From NCBI GenBank assembly GCA_024235255.1, contig JACKMT010000001.1, positions 496,001-560,000 on the forward strand: a stretch of 64,000 bases of DNA. Direction: 5' to 3'. How positions within the stretch are numbered: the first letter of the stretch is position 1; each line of letters starts with the position of its first letter. The notes under the pieces were generated by a model. It was not told the DNA's origin, did no database searches, and saw only the letters and a list, made by a program, of their open reading frames with translations. The DNA is from Chromatiaceae bacterium (GTDB lineage: Bacteria > Pseudomonadota > Gammaproteobacteria > Chromatiales > Chromatiaceae). A program made the position numbers and the translations under genes. Positions 36,090 to 45,678 of this stretch are shown here, one piece after another.

Positions 36090-38450
36090 ATGGAGAGAAC
36101 TGTGTCCAGTAGTGTGAACCGTCTGCAGCCGGCACTTAGAGATTGCCGTGATATGGCGTTGAACAGTTTGACTACCCTGCTGTCCGAAATGTTCGACAAA
36201 TCCGAACAGGCACTGTTGGATTTTATCGATAAGGCTGACACCAATCAGGGTCAGTTTCAATTCATCGACGCCATCAGCGTCGTCAACTCAAACCGGAAGC
36301 TGGTGGAACAACGGTTTCGCGAGGAGATTGCGCGCGGCTTCGCTGAGTATCTCAGCGAAAAACCGATATCCTATGCCATGCCTCTGCTGGAAGTGCAGAT
36401 TCAGGCGCAAGAGAACCTGGAGCTAGTTGACGACCAAGAGTTGGACAAGCGGCTGTCGCTGCAGAACATGATCTCCCGCACCCAAAGTCAATGTTTCCAG
36501 GATCTGTATGCGCTGATGCAGCGGCTGTCGATGGTGCGCGGCGGTGTCAAGCTGGCAGACCAGGATATTCCGGCCGGTCCGGTGCATACGGCCTCAGCTT
36601 TTCAGGTTGCCGCGGTCGATTTCGGTTTCGAATCCAATGTATTGCTGATCATGTATGCGCTGTTCGAAAAGTTCGTCATGCGAGAGCTGGGGGATTTTTA
36701 CAAGCAGTTCAATGAAAAACTAATTGCCGCCGGTGTCTTCCCCAATCTCAAGCTGGAGGTGCCAAAGCACCCGAAGAGTCCGGACAAGCCACCCTTCATG
36801 GAAGAGGAGGAGGATGCGGATGAGGCTGAAACCAAGCACGGGAATGTAACACCGCAAATGCGAACGGCGGGCGGGAAACAACAAGCATCCCCGCCCCGGC
36901 AAGGTGATGCATCGAGTCCGCAATCCGGTGATCAGGAAGTCGCATTGGGAGAGGAGATTTTCAACTCAATCCGCAACCTGATGGCCGACAGGCGCAGGCA
37001 GGATCCGAAATACTCCTCGCATCCGCAATTCAACCCGGATGCAGCACCCAGGGCGATGGTCGACACACCTGTCCTGATATCCGCCATCGATAAAATTCAG
37101 CCAATCCACAGCGCTTCATTTCTTCCCGAGATCGGCAGCAAAGGTGAGAAACCCACCACGGCAGACGTGGACGCAAAGATTCTCGATCAGGTAAGAGAAC
37201 GACTGATCGAAGAGCGCGAACGGCTGTTTCAGGGCGTTGACCGCAACAGCATCCCCAGTGCCGACCTCGATACAATCGAGCTGGTGGGAATGTTATTCGA
37301 ACACGTGCTCAACGAGGAGGATCTGCCGAACATCGCCAAAGCACTCATCAGCCATCTGCACACACCTTATCTGAAGGTGGCAATTCTCGACCACCACTTT
37401 CTGATCGACTCACGGCATATCGCCCGGCAGCTGCTGAACCTGATGGTCGAATCCGGACTGCAGTGGATCGATGAGAACGATCTCCGGCGGGGAATATACT
37501 ACCCGATGCAGGAGGGGGTTAACCGGATCCTGGCTGAATTCAAGAAAGACGTCGATATATTTATTGATGTTTTCGAAGCGCTGACCAAACAGATCGAGGA
37601 GTTAAGCCAGAAAGCCAAAATCGTCGAAACACGCGCCCAGGAGGCTGCCAAAGGCCGCGAACGGCTGGAGAGCGCCCGCCTGCGTGCGCATCGTTTTGTC
37701 CAGGAGATGATCGGCGAGCGACGACTTCACCCGATCCTGGAACATTTTCTCAACCACGCATGGCTGGACAAGATGATCCTGATGCTGTTGCGTGATCCGA
37801 TGATTGAAACCAACACCGAATGGCGTCAGGTGCTCGGCGTGATCGACGACATCATCTGGATGTACGAATCCAGGGAGAAGCCTGAACTCAAAAACAAACA
37901 ACTGACAAAACTGTCGGGATTGAAGAAACGGATTGAAAGTGGACTGGCTTCGGTGGGCGATTTCCATCAGCCGGACCTGAAAGCACTGTTCGATTACCTG
38001 GAGTCGCTGGCTGCCGAACAGCAGGAGATCGAATCCATCACCGTTGAACCGGTGCGGGAATCACCCCCCCGTATGGCAAAAAAACGGCAGCACCCCCTGT
38101 CTGGCCCGGTAGGTTCGAAACCGGATTCCGAACCGTTAAGCACCGAGGTGCAGCAGATTATCAATACCTTGAAGAGCGTCAAATTCGGCACCTGGTTCGA
38201 ACTGGAAGACGACAACCGAAAACTGCACCAGCTCAAACTCTCATGGTTCAGTCCGGTCACCCAGAAATATATGTTCGTTAACAAGTCCGGCATTCAGGCA
38301 CTGGTGACACCGATCGAGAGATTGGCAACGCAGATGCACGCTGGTCGTGCCAAAATCCTGAAATATCCCAGCGTGCCTTTCGTCGACCGGGCACTGGAAT
38401 CAGTGCTTGGGATGCTGCAAAAAACCTTTGGCAACCGAGCCAACAACTGA
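36090..38450 (+). CDS. DUF1631 family protein
   Basis: 786 residues, a soluble, largely helical protein of the DUF1631 family. An acidic, low-complexity region lies at about 236-290 (EEEEDADEAETKHG and a Pro/Gln/Ser-rich stretch), and a charged coiled-coil at about 495-535. The last 100 residues (TWFELEDDNRKLHQLKLSWF, then YMFVNKSGIQALV) look like a beta-barrel related to PilZ folds. Function is not established. The ATG at 36090 has a weak site; a GTG at 36102 preceded by GGAGAG is an alternative start. A PilZ gene follows 16 bp downstream, hinting at cyclic-di-GMP or surface-related control. Confidence 0.85.
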   Translation: MERTVSSSVNRLQPALRDCRDMALNSLTTLLSEMFDKSEQALLDFIDKADTNQGQFQFIDAISVVNSNRKLVEQRFREEIARGFAEYLSEKPISYAMPLLEVQIQAQENLELVDDQELDKRLSLQNMISRTQSQCFQDLYALMQRLSMVRGGVKLADQDIPAGPVHTASAFQVAAVDFGFESNVLLIMYALFEKFVMRELGDFYKQFNEKLIAAGVFPNLKLEVPKHPKSPDKPPFMEEEEDADEAETKHGNVTPQMRTAGGKQQASPPRQGDASSPQSGDQEVALGEEIFNSIRNLMADRRRQDPKYSSHPQFNPDAAPRAMVDTPVLISAIDKIQPIHSASFLPEIGSKGEKPTTADVDAKILDQVRERLIEERERLFQGVDRNSIPSADLDTIELVGMLFEHVLNEEDLPNIAKALISHLHTPYLKVAILDHHFLIDSRHIARQLLNLMVESGLQWIDENDLRRGIYYPMQEGVNRILAEFKKDVDIFIDVFEALTKQIEELSQKAKIVETRAQEAAKGRERLESARLRAHRFVQEMIGERRLHPILEHFLNHAWLDKMILMLLRDPMIETNTEWRQVLGVIDDIIWMYESREKPELKNKQLTKLSGLKKRIESGLASVGDFHQPDLKALFDYLESLAAEQQEIESITVEPVRESPPRMAKKRQHPLSGPVGSKPDSEPLSTEVQQIINTLKSVKFGTWFELEDDNRKLHQLKLSWFSPVTQKYMFVNKSGIQALVTPIERLATQMHAGRAKILKYPSVPFVDRALESVLGMLQKTFGNRANN

Positions 38451-38465
38451 GGACAGGACCGTCGC

Positions 38466-38807
38466 ATGCAGGAAAACAGAATTTCGCCGCGCAAGCGGGT
38501 AAATGAAAAGATCCAAGTTAGGGATCTCAATACGGATGCGCTTATCGGCAACCTGGTCAACATCTCGGCCGGCGGCCTGATGTTGCTATCCGAGATTCCG
38601 CTTACTCCCAACCGGCTGTTTCAATTCAGCCTGTCGCTGCCGGCGCCCATTGACGGCGCAACCGTTATTGAGTTTGGTGCAGAGTGTTTGTGGGTTCAGG
38701 ATGATACAGAGACCAGCGGACCTTGCTGGGCGGGCTTTCAGATCATCGATATTTCAGATCTTGGAACCAAATTGATCGAGCAGTTGATCAACGAATGGAC
38801 AGAGTAG
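38466..38807 (+). CDS. PilZ-domain protein
   Basis: 113 residues, a single PilZ domain. Both parts of the cyclic-di-GMP site are present: R-x3-R (RISPR, residues 5-9) and N-x-S-x2-G (NISAGG in VNISAGGLMLLSE). Such proteins act as cytoplasmic effectors. It begins 16 bp after the DUF1631 gene and is probably co-transcribed; interaction between the two products is a reasonable guess. Confidence 0.9.
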   Translation: MQENRISPRKRVNEKIQVRDLNTDALIGNLVNISAGGLMLLSEIPLTPNRLFQFSLSLPAPIDGATVIEFGAECLWVQDDTETSGPCWAGFQIIDISDLGTKLIEQLINEWTE

Positions 38808-38849
38808 CTGGGCATTAAGCCGGTCAGTCAACTGTCCAGTTGCCGGATA

Positions 38850-39473
38850 CTAACTTCCCGTCTGATAAAAAGTGACCACCTTGCGGACATACTGCACGGT
38901 CTCGGGATAGGGTGGAATTTTATTCCCGTACTTCTTTACTGCATTCTCACCCGCGTTGTATGCGGCAACAGCGAGCTTCAGATCCTGGTCGAACATATCC
39001 AGCAGGTCACGCAGATACCTCGCTCCGCCGTCTAGATTCTGCTCCGGATCCCAGCTGTCATTGACACCGTAGCGATCTGCGGTGCCCGGCATCAACTGCA
39101 TCAGGCCGCGCGCGCCCTTTTTGGATAACGCCTTTGGATCGTAAGCCGATTCGGCGCGAATCACCGCATGCAGAAGCTCCGGGTTCAATCTTGTGCGCTT
39201 CGCCACTTTCGCAATCATGTTGGAAAAACGCAGCTTGTTCTGGTTCATATCCTTCAGATTGATGCGGGAGTAGGAATCAGCGTAAAAGGGGTCCTCTCTG
39301 GAGCGCCAAATCAGTTCGAATCCGGCCGACCTTTTATACGGCAGATTGGTAAAATAGACGTTTCCTTCCCGATCGATATACTTGTAAATTTCAGCCGATG
39401 CGGGCACCGCCGTCAGCATCAGTGCAAGCGCCGTCAGTCTGGACCATCCCGGTTTTACTATTCTACGCAGCAA
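38850..39473 (-). CDS. Lytic transglycosylase (SLT) with DUF4124 domain
   Basis: 207 residues. Signal peptide with cleavage after VPASA (about residue 27), a short DUF4124 segment (EIYKYIDREGNVYFTNLPY) and a goose-type lysozyme-like SLT domain. The catalytic glutamate is Glu108 in VIRAESAYDP, with GARGLMQLMPGTA and AVAAYNAGENAV following. It cuts peptidoglycan in the periplasm. Start is TTG, supported by AGGTGG seven bases upstream; the next ATG would destroy the signal peptide. Confidence 0.9.
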   Translation of the reverse strand: MLRRIVKPGWSRLTALALMLTAVPASAEIYKYIDREGNVYFTNLPYKRSAGFELIWRSREDPFYADSYSRINLKDMNQNKLRFSNMIAKVAKRTRLNPELLHAVIRAESAYDPKALSKKGARGLMQLMPGTADRYGVNDSWDPEQNLDGGARYLRDLLDMFDQDLKLAVAAYNAGENAVKKYGNKIPPYPETVQYVRKVVTFYQTGS

Positions 39474-39555
39474 GATTCACCACCTGTCTCTTACTTAGTC
39501 GCTTCGACCTAGATTCTCTCTATATCGCCCGCACGTCCGACGACTTTAACCTGCA

Positions 39556-40044
39556 CTATGCACCACAGCACTTCTTGAATTTTTTACCGCTGCCGCACGG
39601 ACAGGGGTCGTTGCGGCCCACTTTCGGTCCCGCATGCACCTCGGTCTTGGGCTTCACCATTTGTCCGTCTACAAAGAACCACTTCCCCTGCTCCTTTTTA
39701 AACCGGCTCTGTTCGTGGTAGCGCCGGATGACTCCCTTCTCTTTGAAGGTTGCGATGAACTCCACCTTACCCTCATCGTCCGCCTCCTGACCGGCCTCGG
39801 TTGCCGCGATCTCCAGCCCCAGCCACTCCGAATTCTCCGCCCAGCGTCTGGTTGCATTTCTGTCGTGGTCTTGACGATGCGCCGGATGCAGACTGCTGTG
39901 CAGAAAATCGACATCGCACTTTGCATAAGCACTGTACCTGGCCCGCATCAGCGCCTCCGCAGTCTTGGCAGGCTGTCCGCCGGATAGGATGGGACTGCAG
40001 CAGAGATCGAATTCCAGCGTGGAACCGCAGGGGCACAGAGACAT
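39556..40044 (-). CDS. YchJ-family protein with SEC-C zinc motifs
   Basis: 162 residues from the ATG at 40042-40044, which has GGAGG seven bases upstream (a GTG one codon earlier is less likely). N-terminal CPCGSTLEFDLCC and C-terminal GRNDPCPCGSGKKFKKCCG are SEC-C type metal-binding ends; the middle is the NTF2-like YchJ domain (ALMRARYSAYAKCDVDFLHS). Function not established; SEC-C motifs often bind zinc and ribosome or SecB-type partners. Confidence 0.88.
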   Translation of the reverse strand: MSLCPCGSTLEFDLCCSPILSGGQPAKTAEALMRARYSAYAKCDVDFLHSSLHPAHRQDHDRNATRRWAENSEWLGLEIAATEAGQEADDEGKVEFIATFKEKGVIRRYHEQSRFKKEQGKWFFVDGQMVKPKTEVHAGPKVGRNDPCPCGSGKKFKKCCGA

Positions 40045-40125
40045 CACAGATCCTCCAGCTAAATTGGATTATCCTTATAGTGCAAAAAACCGTTCAGGTC
40101 CATCCGCTGATATTGGAAATTAGCC

Positions 40126-43100
40126 TCAAAGTCCCAGCTCCTGCCAGCGCTTTTCGATGCGTTTCAGCGATACCGGATGGGCAGTACCCAGCTCCTGGGC
40201 AAACAACGATACCCGCAGCTCCTCGAAACGCCAGCGCAGCTCTTCGATGCGCTCGTCCAGCTTACCCTCCAGACGGTACTTCTCTTCGCGCTGCAACCAC
40301 TGTTGATACGCTTCAGCCATTTCGCGCAGCAGGTTCTGATCTCGTGCGGCGGCGAGCGGAAGCTTGTCGAGCCGCATTTCGATCGCCTTGAGATAACGGG
40401 GAAATTCCCTGAGTTGCTGATAGGGTGTGTAGTGTAAAAACCCCCTGTAGACCAGCCGGTCGAGCTGCTGCCTGACATCCGTTAGAGAAGCCATCCAATG
40501 GATCTGGGTGGCGGCGGCGAGTCTCTTCCGCACCCGTTGATAAGCCGTCAGTATCTCCTCCAGCAGCGATCTTGCCTCCTCTGCCTGGGTCATCAGGCCA
40601 GGCTTACGCAACTCGATACGCTGCAGAAAGGCTTTTTCCGAGCGTATTTCCGGCAGCTCCCGCAGAAAGGTCAGATCGATGATCAGCGCCAGCAACTCCT
40701 CTTCCATGCCCGTCCTGCCCGGCGTTTCCCAGCCGGCGGGCGCTGCCGCGACCTTACTGTATATCAACTCCATCTGCTGCAGTCCGGGCAGATTGCGCCG
40801 CAGATAGCGCATCTCCTTGGGTAGAGTCAGCATCAACAGGCGCCTGACACCTGCGCGATGCGAGCGCTGCGCATTCTGCCGGGCATCGAGCACTTTCAGA
40901 TCGACGCTGTCACCCCGGTCAACCAGCGCCGGGAAACCGGTCAACCTGATCTCCCCAGGATGGCTCTCCACCGATTCGGGCAGCTCGCCGAAATCCCAGC
41001 TTTTGATCCCTTCCCGCTCCAGATCCATTGCCGGGAGCGCATGATAGCCGCTCTTGTCCGGATCGCCGTAACGCTGCTTCAGCAGCACCAGATCTCTCCC
41101 CGACCCGATCCGGCGGCCCTTATCGTCGAGCAGCTGGAAGTTCATCCGCAGATAGTCGGGCAGCAGCTGCTCCTGCCAGGCGTCCTCGGGGATATAGACG
41201 CCGGTCATCGCCTGCAACTGTTCTGCCAGCATCCGGGTCAGCGGCTTGTCGGATGGCGCTAATGCACGCAGACAGGCGTCGGCATAATCCGGCACCGGAA
41301 CGAAAGCCCTGCGCAGGTTTTTCGGCAGTGCGCGCAGCAGCGCAATGATGCGCTCGCGCAGCAGGCCGGGCACCAGCCATTCACAGCGATCTGCGGAGAC
41401 CTGGTTGAGAATGGCCACCGGCACTTTCATTGTCACCCCGTCCGCTTCGCCGCCCGGATCGAAGTGGTAAACCAACGGCAGGCGCATGCCGCCGATCTCG
41501 AACTCGTCGGGATAGTCGCGCTCGGATGCCGCATCCCCCAGCTCCCGCGTCAGATCCTGCAGCCGCATATGCAGCAGTTTGGGCTGCTTTTTGACCGCCC
41601 TGCGCAGCCACTTCTCAAATTGCGGCGTGCTGTAGATGCCCTCCGGAATCCGCTTGTCGTAATAGTCATAGATCACCTGCTCGTCGACCAGCAGATCGCG
41701 CCGGCGCGACTTGTGCTCCAGCTCCTCCAGGTATTCGATCAGCTCCCGGTTGTGCCGCCAGAACGGGGCTCGGGTATCGAAATCCCGGTCCACCAGCGCG
41801 GAACGGATAAAAATCTCCCGCGAAATTTCCGGCTCTATCGGACCGAAATTGACTTTGCGCCGCGCAATGAGCGTGACGCCGAACAGCACCACCTTTTCGT
41901 AAGCGGCGACCTGCCCGCGCCCTTTCTCCCAGTGCGGTTCCGAATAGTTGCGTTGCACCAAGTGGCCGGCCGCCGACTCCGCCCACTCGGGCCGGATTGT
42001 GCCCAGCGTGCGGGCATAGAGTTTCGTCGTCTCCACCAGTTCCGCCGCCATGACCCATTTCGGCTGACTCTTGAACAGGCCCGAACCGGGGAAGATCAGA
42101 AACCGGCTGTTGCGGCAACCCAGATATTCGCGCTCACTGCCGCTTGCGCGAAAGCCGATGTTGCTGAGCAGTCCGGTCAGCAGCGCGCGGTGAATCTCAT
42201 CGTATCCGGCCGCGGCGCTGTTCTCCCGGTAACCCATCTCATGCATCTGGACGCGCAGCTGCTGATGTACGTCGTGCCACTCCTGAACCCGGTTCCAGGA
42301 GAGAAAATGGTCGCGGCAGAAGCGCTGAAACTTGCGCTTGCTGAGATGGCGCCGCTGCGTCTCCAGATTGCGCCAGAGTTTTAACAGCCCCATGAAGTCG
42401 GACTGCTCGTCCCGGTAGGGATGGTGCGCCTCGTCCGCCGCCTGTTGCTTCTCCATGGGCCGGTCGCGCGGATCCTGTATGCTCAACGCGGCAGCGATCA
42501 CCAACAGCTCTTCCAGACACTGCCCGTGCGCAGCGGCGAGCAGCATGCGGGCGATCCGCGGATCCACCGGCAGCCGGGCCAGCTGGCGTCCCAGGCGGGT
42601 GATGTTCCGCTCGCCATCGACCGCACCCACCTCCTCCAGCACCCGGTAGCCATCCCGAATCAGACGCTTGTCCGGCGGATCGAGAAACGGGAATTTCGCT
42701 ATCTCGCCGAAACCCAGTATCCGCATCTGCAGAATGACCGAAGCGAGATTGGTGCGCAGAATCTCCGGCTCGGTAAACGCCGCGCGCGTGCTGAAATCCT
42801 CTTCCGCATAGAGCCGGATGCAGACGCCTGCCGCCAACCGGCCGCAGCGCCCCTTGCGCTGGTCGGCGCTCGCCCTGGAGACTGCCTCCACCGGCAGGCG
42901 CTGCACCTTGCTGCGATGGCTATAGCGGCTGATGCGTGCGTAGCCGGTATCGATCACGTAACGGATACCCGGCACCGTCACAGAGGTCTCGGCGACGTTG
43001 GTGGCGAGAATGATCCTGCGCTGCCCGCCGGGGTGGAATATCCGGTTCTGCTCCGCCGGGCCCAGCCTGGCGTAGAGCGGCAGCACCTCGGTCAGCTGCA

Positions 43101-44037
43101 GCCGGTGTTTGCGCAGATGTTCGGCAGTTTCGCGAATCTCCCGTTCGCCGCTGAGAAACACCAGCATGTCGCCGCGGTCGCTGCGCGAGAGCTCATCCAC
43201 CGCGTCGAGTATCGCCTGCTGCAGCGGCTCGTCGCGCTCGCCGTCCGACTCATCCGACGGCGGCCGGTAGCGTACCTCAACTGGAAAGGTGCGCCCGGAG
43301 ACATTGATGATCGGCGCACCGCCGAAATGTTTGGAGAAGCGCTCGGGATCGATGGTGGCGGAGGTGATGATCAGCTTCAGATCCGGCCGGCGCGGCAGCA
43401 GCTGCTTCAGGTAACCGAGCAGAAAATCGATGTTCAGGCTGCGCTCGTGCGCTTCATCGACGATCAGCGTGTCGTATTCGTTCAGCCAGCGATCCTGTTG
43501 AATCTCCGCCAGCAACATGCCGTCGGTCACCAGTTTGATGTGGCTCTCGCTGCTGACCCGGTCGTGAAACCGCACCCTGTAGCCAACCGAACCGCCCAAT
43601 TCACAGCCCAGCTCTTCAGCGATGCGCGCGGCCAGGCTGCGCGCCGCGATGCGTCTCGGCTGGGTGTGGCCAATCTTGCCAAACACACCCCTTCCCAGTG
43701 CGAGACAGATCTTCGGCAGCTGGGTCGATTTGCCGGAACCGGTCTCGCCGCAGAGCACGATCACCTGATGTTTTTCGATCAGCCCGGCGATCTCCTCCCA
43801 TCTCCCGCTGATCGGCAGTTCTGCGGGAAAATTCGGCAATGGAAGCGTCTCTCGGCGGTGCGCCGCCAACGCCGCGGACGCATCGATCTGTGCTCGCAGA
43901 CGCGCTATACCCGCTTCCGGCGGCTGATCCGGGCGAAGGCGCCGCCTGAAGCTTCTTAGCCTCTGCCGGAATCCTTGCCGATCGATCAACATGCAGGCGT
44001 CGATCTCCTGCGGCGTGGGAAGAGATTCGGATTTCAT
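40126..44037 (-). CDS. hrpA: DEAH-box ATP-dependent RNA helicase HrpA
   Basis: 1,303 residues, full HrpA length. Motif I GETGSGKSTQLPKICLALG, motif II DEAHERSLN, motif III TSATIDPERF, and helicase C-terminal motifs (ATNVAETSVTVPGIRYVIDT, RKGRCGRL) lie in the first 500 residues. They are followed by HA2 and OB regions and the long DUF3418 C-terminal domain. HrpA acts on mRNA and resolves stalled, collided ribosomes in E. coli. It stands alone between the YchJ gene and pntB. Confidence 0.96.
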   Translation of the reverse strand: MKSESLPTPQEIDACMLIDRQGFRQRLRSFRRRLRPDQPPEAGIARLRAQIDASAALAAHRRETLPLPNFPAELPISGRWEEIAGLIEKHQVIVLCGETGSGKSTQLPKICLALGRGVFGKIGHTQPRRIAARSLAARIAEELGCELGGSVGYRVRFHDRVSSESHIKLVTDGMLLAEIQQDRWLNEYDTLIVDEAHERSLNIDFLLGYLKQLLPRRPDLKLIITSATIDPERFSKHFGGAPIINVSGRTFPVEVRYRPPSDESDGERDEPLQQAILDAVDELSRSDRGDMLVFLSGEREIRETAEHLRKHRLQLTEVLPLYARLGPAEQNRIFHPGGQRRIILATNVAETSVTVPGIRYVIDTGYARISRYSHRSKVQRLPVEAVSRASADQRKGRCGRLAAGVCIRLYAEEDFSTRAAFTEPEILRTNLASVILQMRILGFGEIAKFPFLDPPDKRLIRDGYRVLEEVGAVDGERNITRLGRQLARLPVDPRIARMLLAAAHGQCLEELLVIAAALSIQDPRDRPMEKQQAADEAHHPYRDEQSDFMGLLKLWRNLETQRRHLSKRKFQRFCRDHFLSWNRVQEWHDVHQQLRVQMHEMGYRENSAAAGYDEIHRALLTGLLSNIGFRASGSEREYLGCRNSRFLIFPGSGLFKSQPKWVMAAELVETTKLYARTLGTIRPEWAESAAGHLVQRNYSEPHWEKGRGQVAAYEKVVLFGVTLIARRKVNFGPIEPEISREIFIRSALVDRDFDTRAPFWRHNRELIEYLEELEHKSRRRDLLVDEQVIYDYYDKRIPEGIYSTPQFEKWLRRAVKKQPKLLHMRLQDLTRELGDAASERDYPDEFEIGGMRLPLVYHFDPGGEADGVTMKVPVAILNQVSADRCEWLVPGLLRERIIALLRALPKNLRRAFVPVPDYADACLRALAPSDKPLTRMLAEQLQAMTGVYIPEDAWQEQLLPDYLRMNFQLLDDKGRRIGSGRDLVLLKQRYGDPDKSGYHALPAMDLEREGIKSWDFGELPESVESHPGEIRLTGFPALVDRGDSVDLKVLDARQNAQRSHRAGVRRLLMLTLPKEMRYLRRNLPGLQQMELIYSKVAAAPAGWETPGRTGMEEELLALIIDLTFLRELPEIRSEKAFLQRIELRKPGLMTQAEEARSLLEEILTAYQRVRKRLAAATQIHWMASLTDVRQQLDRLVYRGFLHYTPYQQLREFPRYLKAIEMRLDKLPLAAARDQNLLREMAEAYQQWLQREEKYRLEGKLDERIEELRWRFEELRVSLFAQELGTAHPVSLKRIEKRWQELGL

Positions 44038-44075
44038 CGGTTTTGAAATCTGGTCATTCGGATAAAGCAGGACGC

Positions 44076-44093
44076 CGGAGTCGGGTGACTCCG
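44076..44093. repeat. Perfect small hairpin upstream of hrpA
   Basis: CGGAGTC and GACTCCG pair around a GGGT loop. It lies about 40 bp upstream of the hrpA start, in a 230-bp gap with two other hairpins. There is no T-run on either side, so it is not a classical terminator. Confidence 0.5.
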
Positions 44094-44149
44094 AAGCTTG
44101 TCAATCGAGTGGCTGATTATAACGAAAAGCGGAGGGCGTTTGCTGGATC

Positions 44150-44163
44150 CCGGCCTGCGCCGG
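44150..44163. repeat. REP-like palindrome
   Basis: The segment CTGGATCCCGGCCTGCGCCG followed by GATGAC contains CCGGC and GCCGG around a CTGC loop. It resembles the short dispersed intergenic palindromes (REP/BIME-like) of many proteobacteria. Only one copy is in this window, so its repeat status is inferred. Confidence 0.4.
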
Positions 44164-44211
44164 ATGACGTGGTTTTAACAAACCAGGCTTACCAGTTTCC
44201 GTCCAGAGACT

Positions 44212-44237
44212 CCCTCTCCCCTACTTAGGGGAGAGGG
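44212..44237 (-). terminator. Strong hairpin downstream of pntB
   Basis: A perfect ten-pair stem, CCCTCTCCCC with GGGGAGAGGG, encloses a six-base loop and begins about 30 bp past the pntB stop. It lacks a T-run, so it may end transcription only with help or protect the mRNA 3' end; it could also be a dispersed repeat. Confidence 0.45.
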
Positions 44238-44267
44238 AACGCCCTTTCAGGAGGCACACTAACTAAC

Positions 44268-45665
44268 TCAAATACCCGCCAGAATCGCCTCCACGCTCGC
44301 CTTGGCATCGCCGAACAGCATGCGCGTATTCTCTTTAAAGAAGAGCGGATTCTGTACGCCTGCGTAGCCGGTTGCCATGCTGCGCTTCATCACGATGGCC
44401 GTTTCCGCCTTCCAGACCTCGAGCACCGGCATACCCGCAATCGGGCTGACGGGGTTGTCCTGTGCGTCGGGGTTGACGATATCATTCGCGCCGATAACCA
44501 GCACCACATCGACATCGGGAAAGTCCTCGTTCACTTCGTCCATCTCGAGCACGATATCGTAAGGCACCTTAGCCTCTGCCAGCAGTACGTTCATGTGGCC
44601 GGGCATTCGCCCGGCCACAGGATGTATGGCGAAACGGACGTTGACCTTCTGTTCGCGCAGCTTGCGGGTAATCTCGTAAATCGGATACTGCGCCTGAGCG
44701 ACCGCCATACCGTAGCCGGGAACTATGACCACCTCTTTTGCGTTTTTCAGCAGCTCCGCCGTCTCTTCTGCTGAGATAGGCACTACCTCACCCTGCTCCT
44801 CGCCATCGCCGGCTGCCGCCACCGTACCTTCGGAGGTGCCGAAGCCCCCGGCAATCACCGCAATAAACTTCCGATTCATGGCGCGGCACATGATATAGCT
44901 GAGGATGGCGCCGCTGCTGCCCACCAGTGCGCCGGTCACAATCAGCAGATCGTTGGAGAGCATGAAGCCGGTGGCTGCAGCCGCCCAACCGGAGTAACTG
45001 TTGAGCATCGAGACCACCACCGGCATGTCTGCGCCGCCGATTGCCATGACCATGTGCACACCGAAAGCGAACGCGATCAGTGTCATCAGTATCAATGACA
45101 GCGTGCCGCCGGAAATGGACTCGGCACCGACGAAGGCAGCGCCGAGCCAGATGCAGAGCAGCAGCATGACCAGATTAATTGCGTTGCGCCCTTTCAGCAG
45201 TATCGGCTTGCTGGTGACAACGCCCTTAAGCTTACCGAACGCGATGACCGAACCGGTAAAGGTGACGGCGCCGATCAGGACGCCAAGATAGATCTCGATA
45301 TCGTGAATGGTGCGCTCGACACCGGTAAAGTGCACCGTCTCATCCAAATAGTTGGCGAACCCCACCAGCACTGCAGCCAGACCGACGAAGCTGTGCAGTA
45401 TCGCAACCAGTTCCGGCATCTGAGTCATCTCCACCTTCTTGGCAACATAAAAACCTATGCTGCCGCCGATGGCCATACAGACGACAATCGTGCCGTAACC
45501 GGTCACCCTCGCGCCCAGCACCGTGGCCAGGATGGCGATGAGCATGCCGGTCATGCCGTAGATGTTGCCCTTTCTGGCAGTCTCCTGATTGCTCAGGCCG
45601 CCTAGCGCGAGGATGAACAGAATGCTTGCCGCAATATACGCGACCGTAATTGTACCTTCAGTCAT
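44268..45665 (-). CDS. pntB: NAD(P) transhydrogenase subunit beta
   Basis: 465 residues. Nine or so membrane segments fill the first 270 residues (domain II), with conserved GGADMPVVVSMLNSYSGWAA. The NADP-binding domain III follows (VIVPGYGMAVAQAQYPI, FAIHPVAGRMPGHMNVLLAE, VLVIGANDIVNPDAQ). With PntA it moves hydride between NADH and NADP+ coupled to proton flow. It starts 13 bp after pntA. Confidence 0.97.
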   Translation of the reverse strand: MTEGTITVAYIAASILFILALGGLSNQETARKGNIYGMTGMLIAILATVLGARVTGYGTIVVCMAIGGSIGFYVAKKVEMTQMPELVAILHSFVGLAAVLVGFANYLDETVHFTGVERTIHDIEIYLGVLIGAVTFTGSVIAFGKLKGVVTSKPILLKGRNAINLVMLLLCIWLGAAFVGAESISGGTLSLILMTLIAFAFGVHMVMAIGGADMPVVVSMLNSYSGWAAAATGFMLSNDLLIVTGALVGSSGAILSYIMCRAMNRKFIAVIAGGFGTSEGTVAAAGDGEEQGEVVPISAEETAELLKNAKEVVIVPGYGMAVAQAQYPIYEITRKLREQKVNVRFAIHPVAGRMPGHMNVLLAEAKVPYDIVLEMDEVNEDFPDVDVVLVIGANDIVNPDAQDNPVSPIAGMPVLEVWKAETAIVMKRSMATGYAGVQNPLFFKENTRMLFGDAKASVEAILAGI

Positions 45666-45678
45666 TTTTATGCAGCTC

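Noticed and set aside
38818..38850. Hairpin CAACTG/CAGTTG between the PilZ gene and the transglycosylase gene as a shared terminator
   Set aside because: Only six pairs and no T-run on either strand; too weak to call.
42421..43959. A 512-codon open frame on the plus strand
   Set aside because: It lies wholly antisense to hrpA, whose motifs are intact; the frame is an effect of GC-rich codon use and has no recognisable domain.
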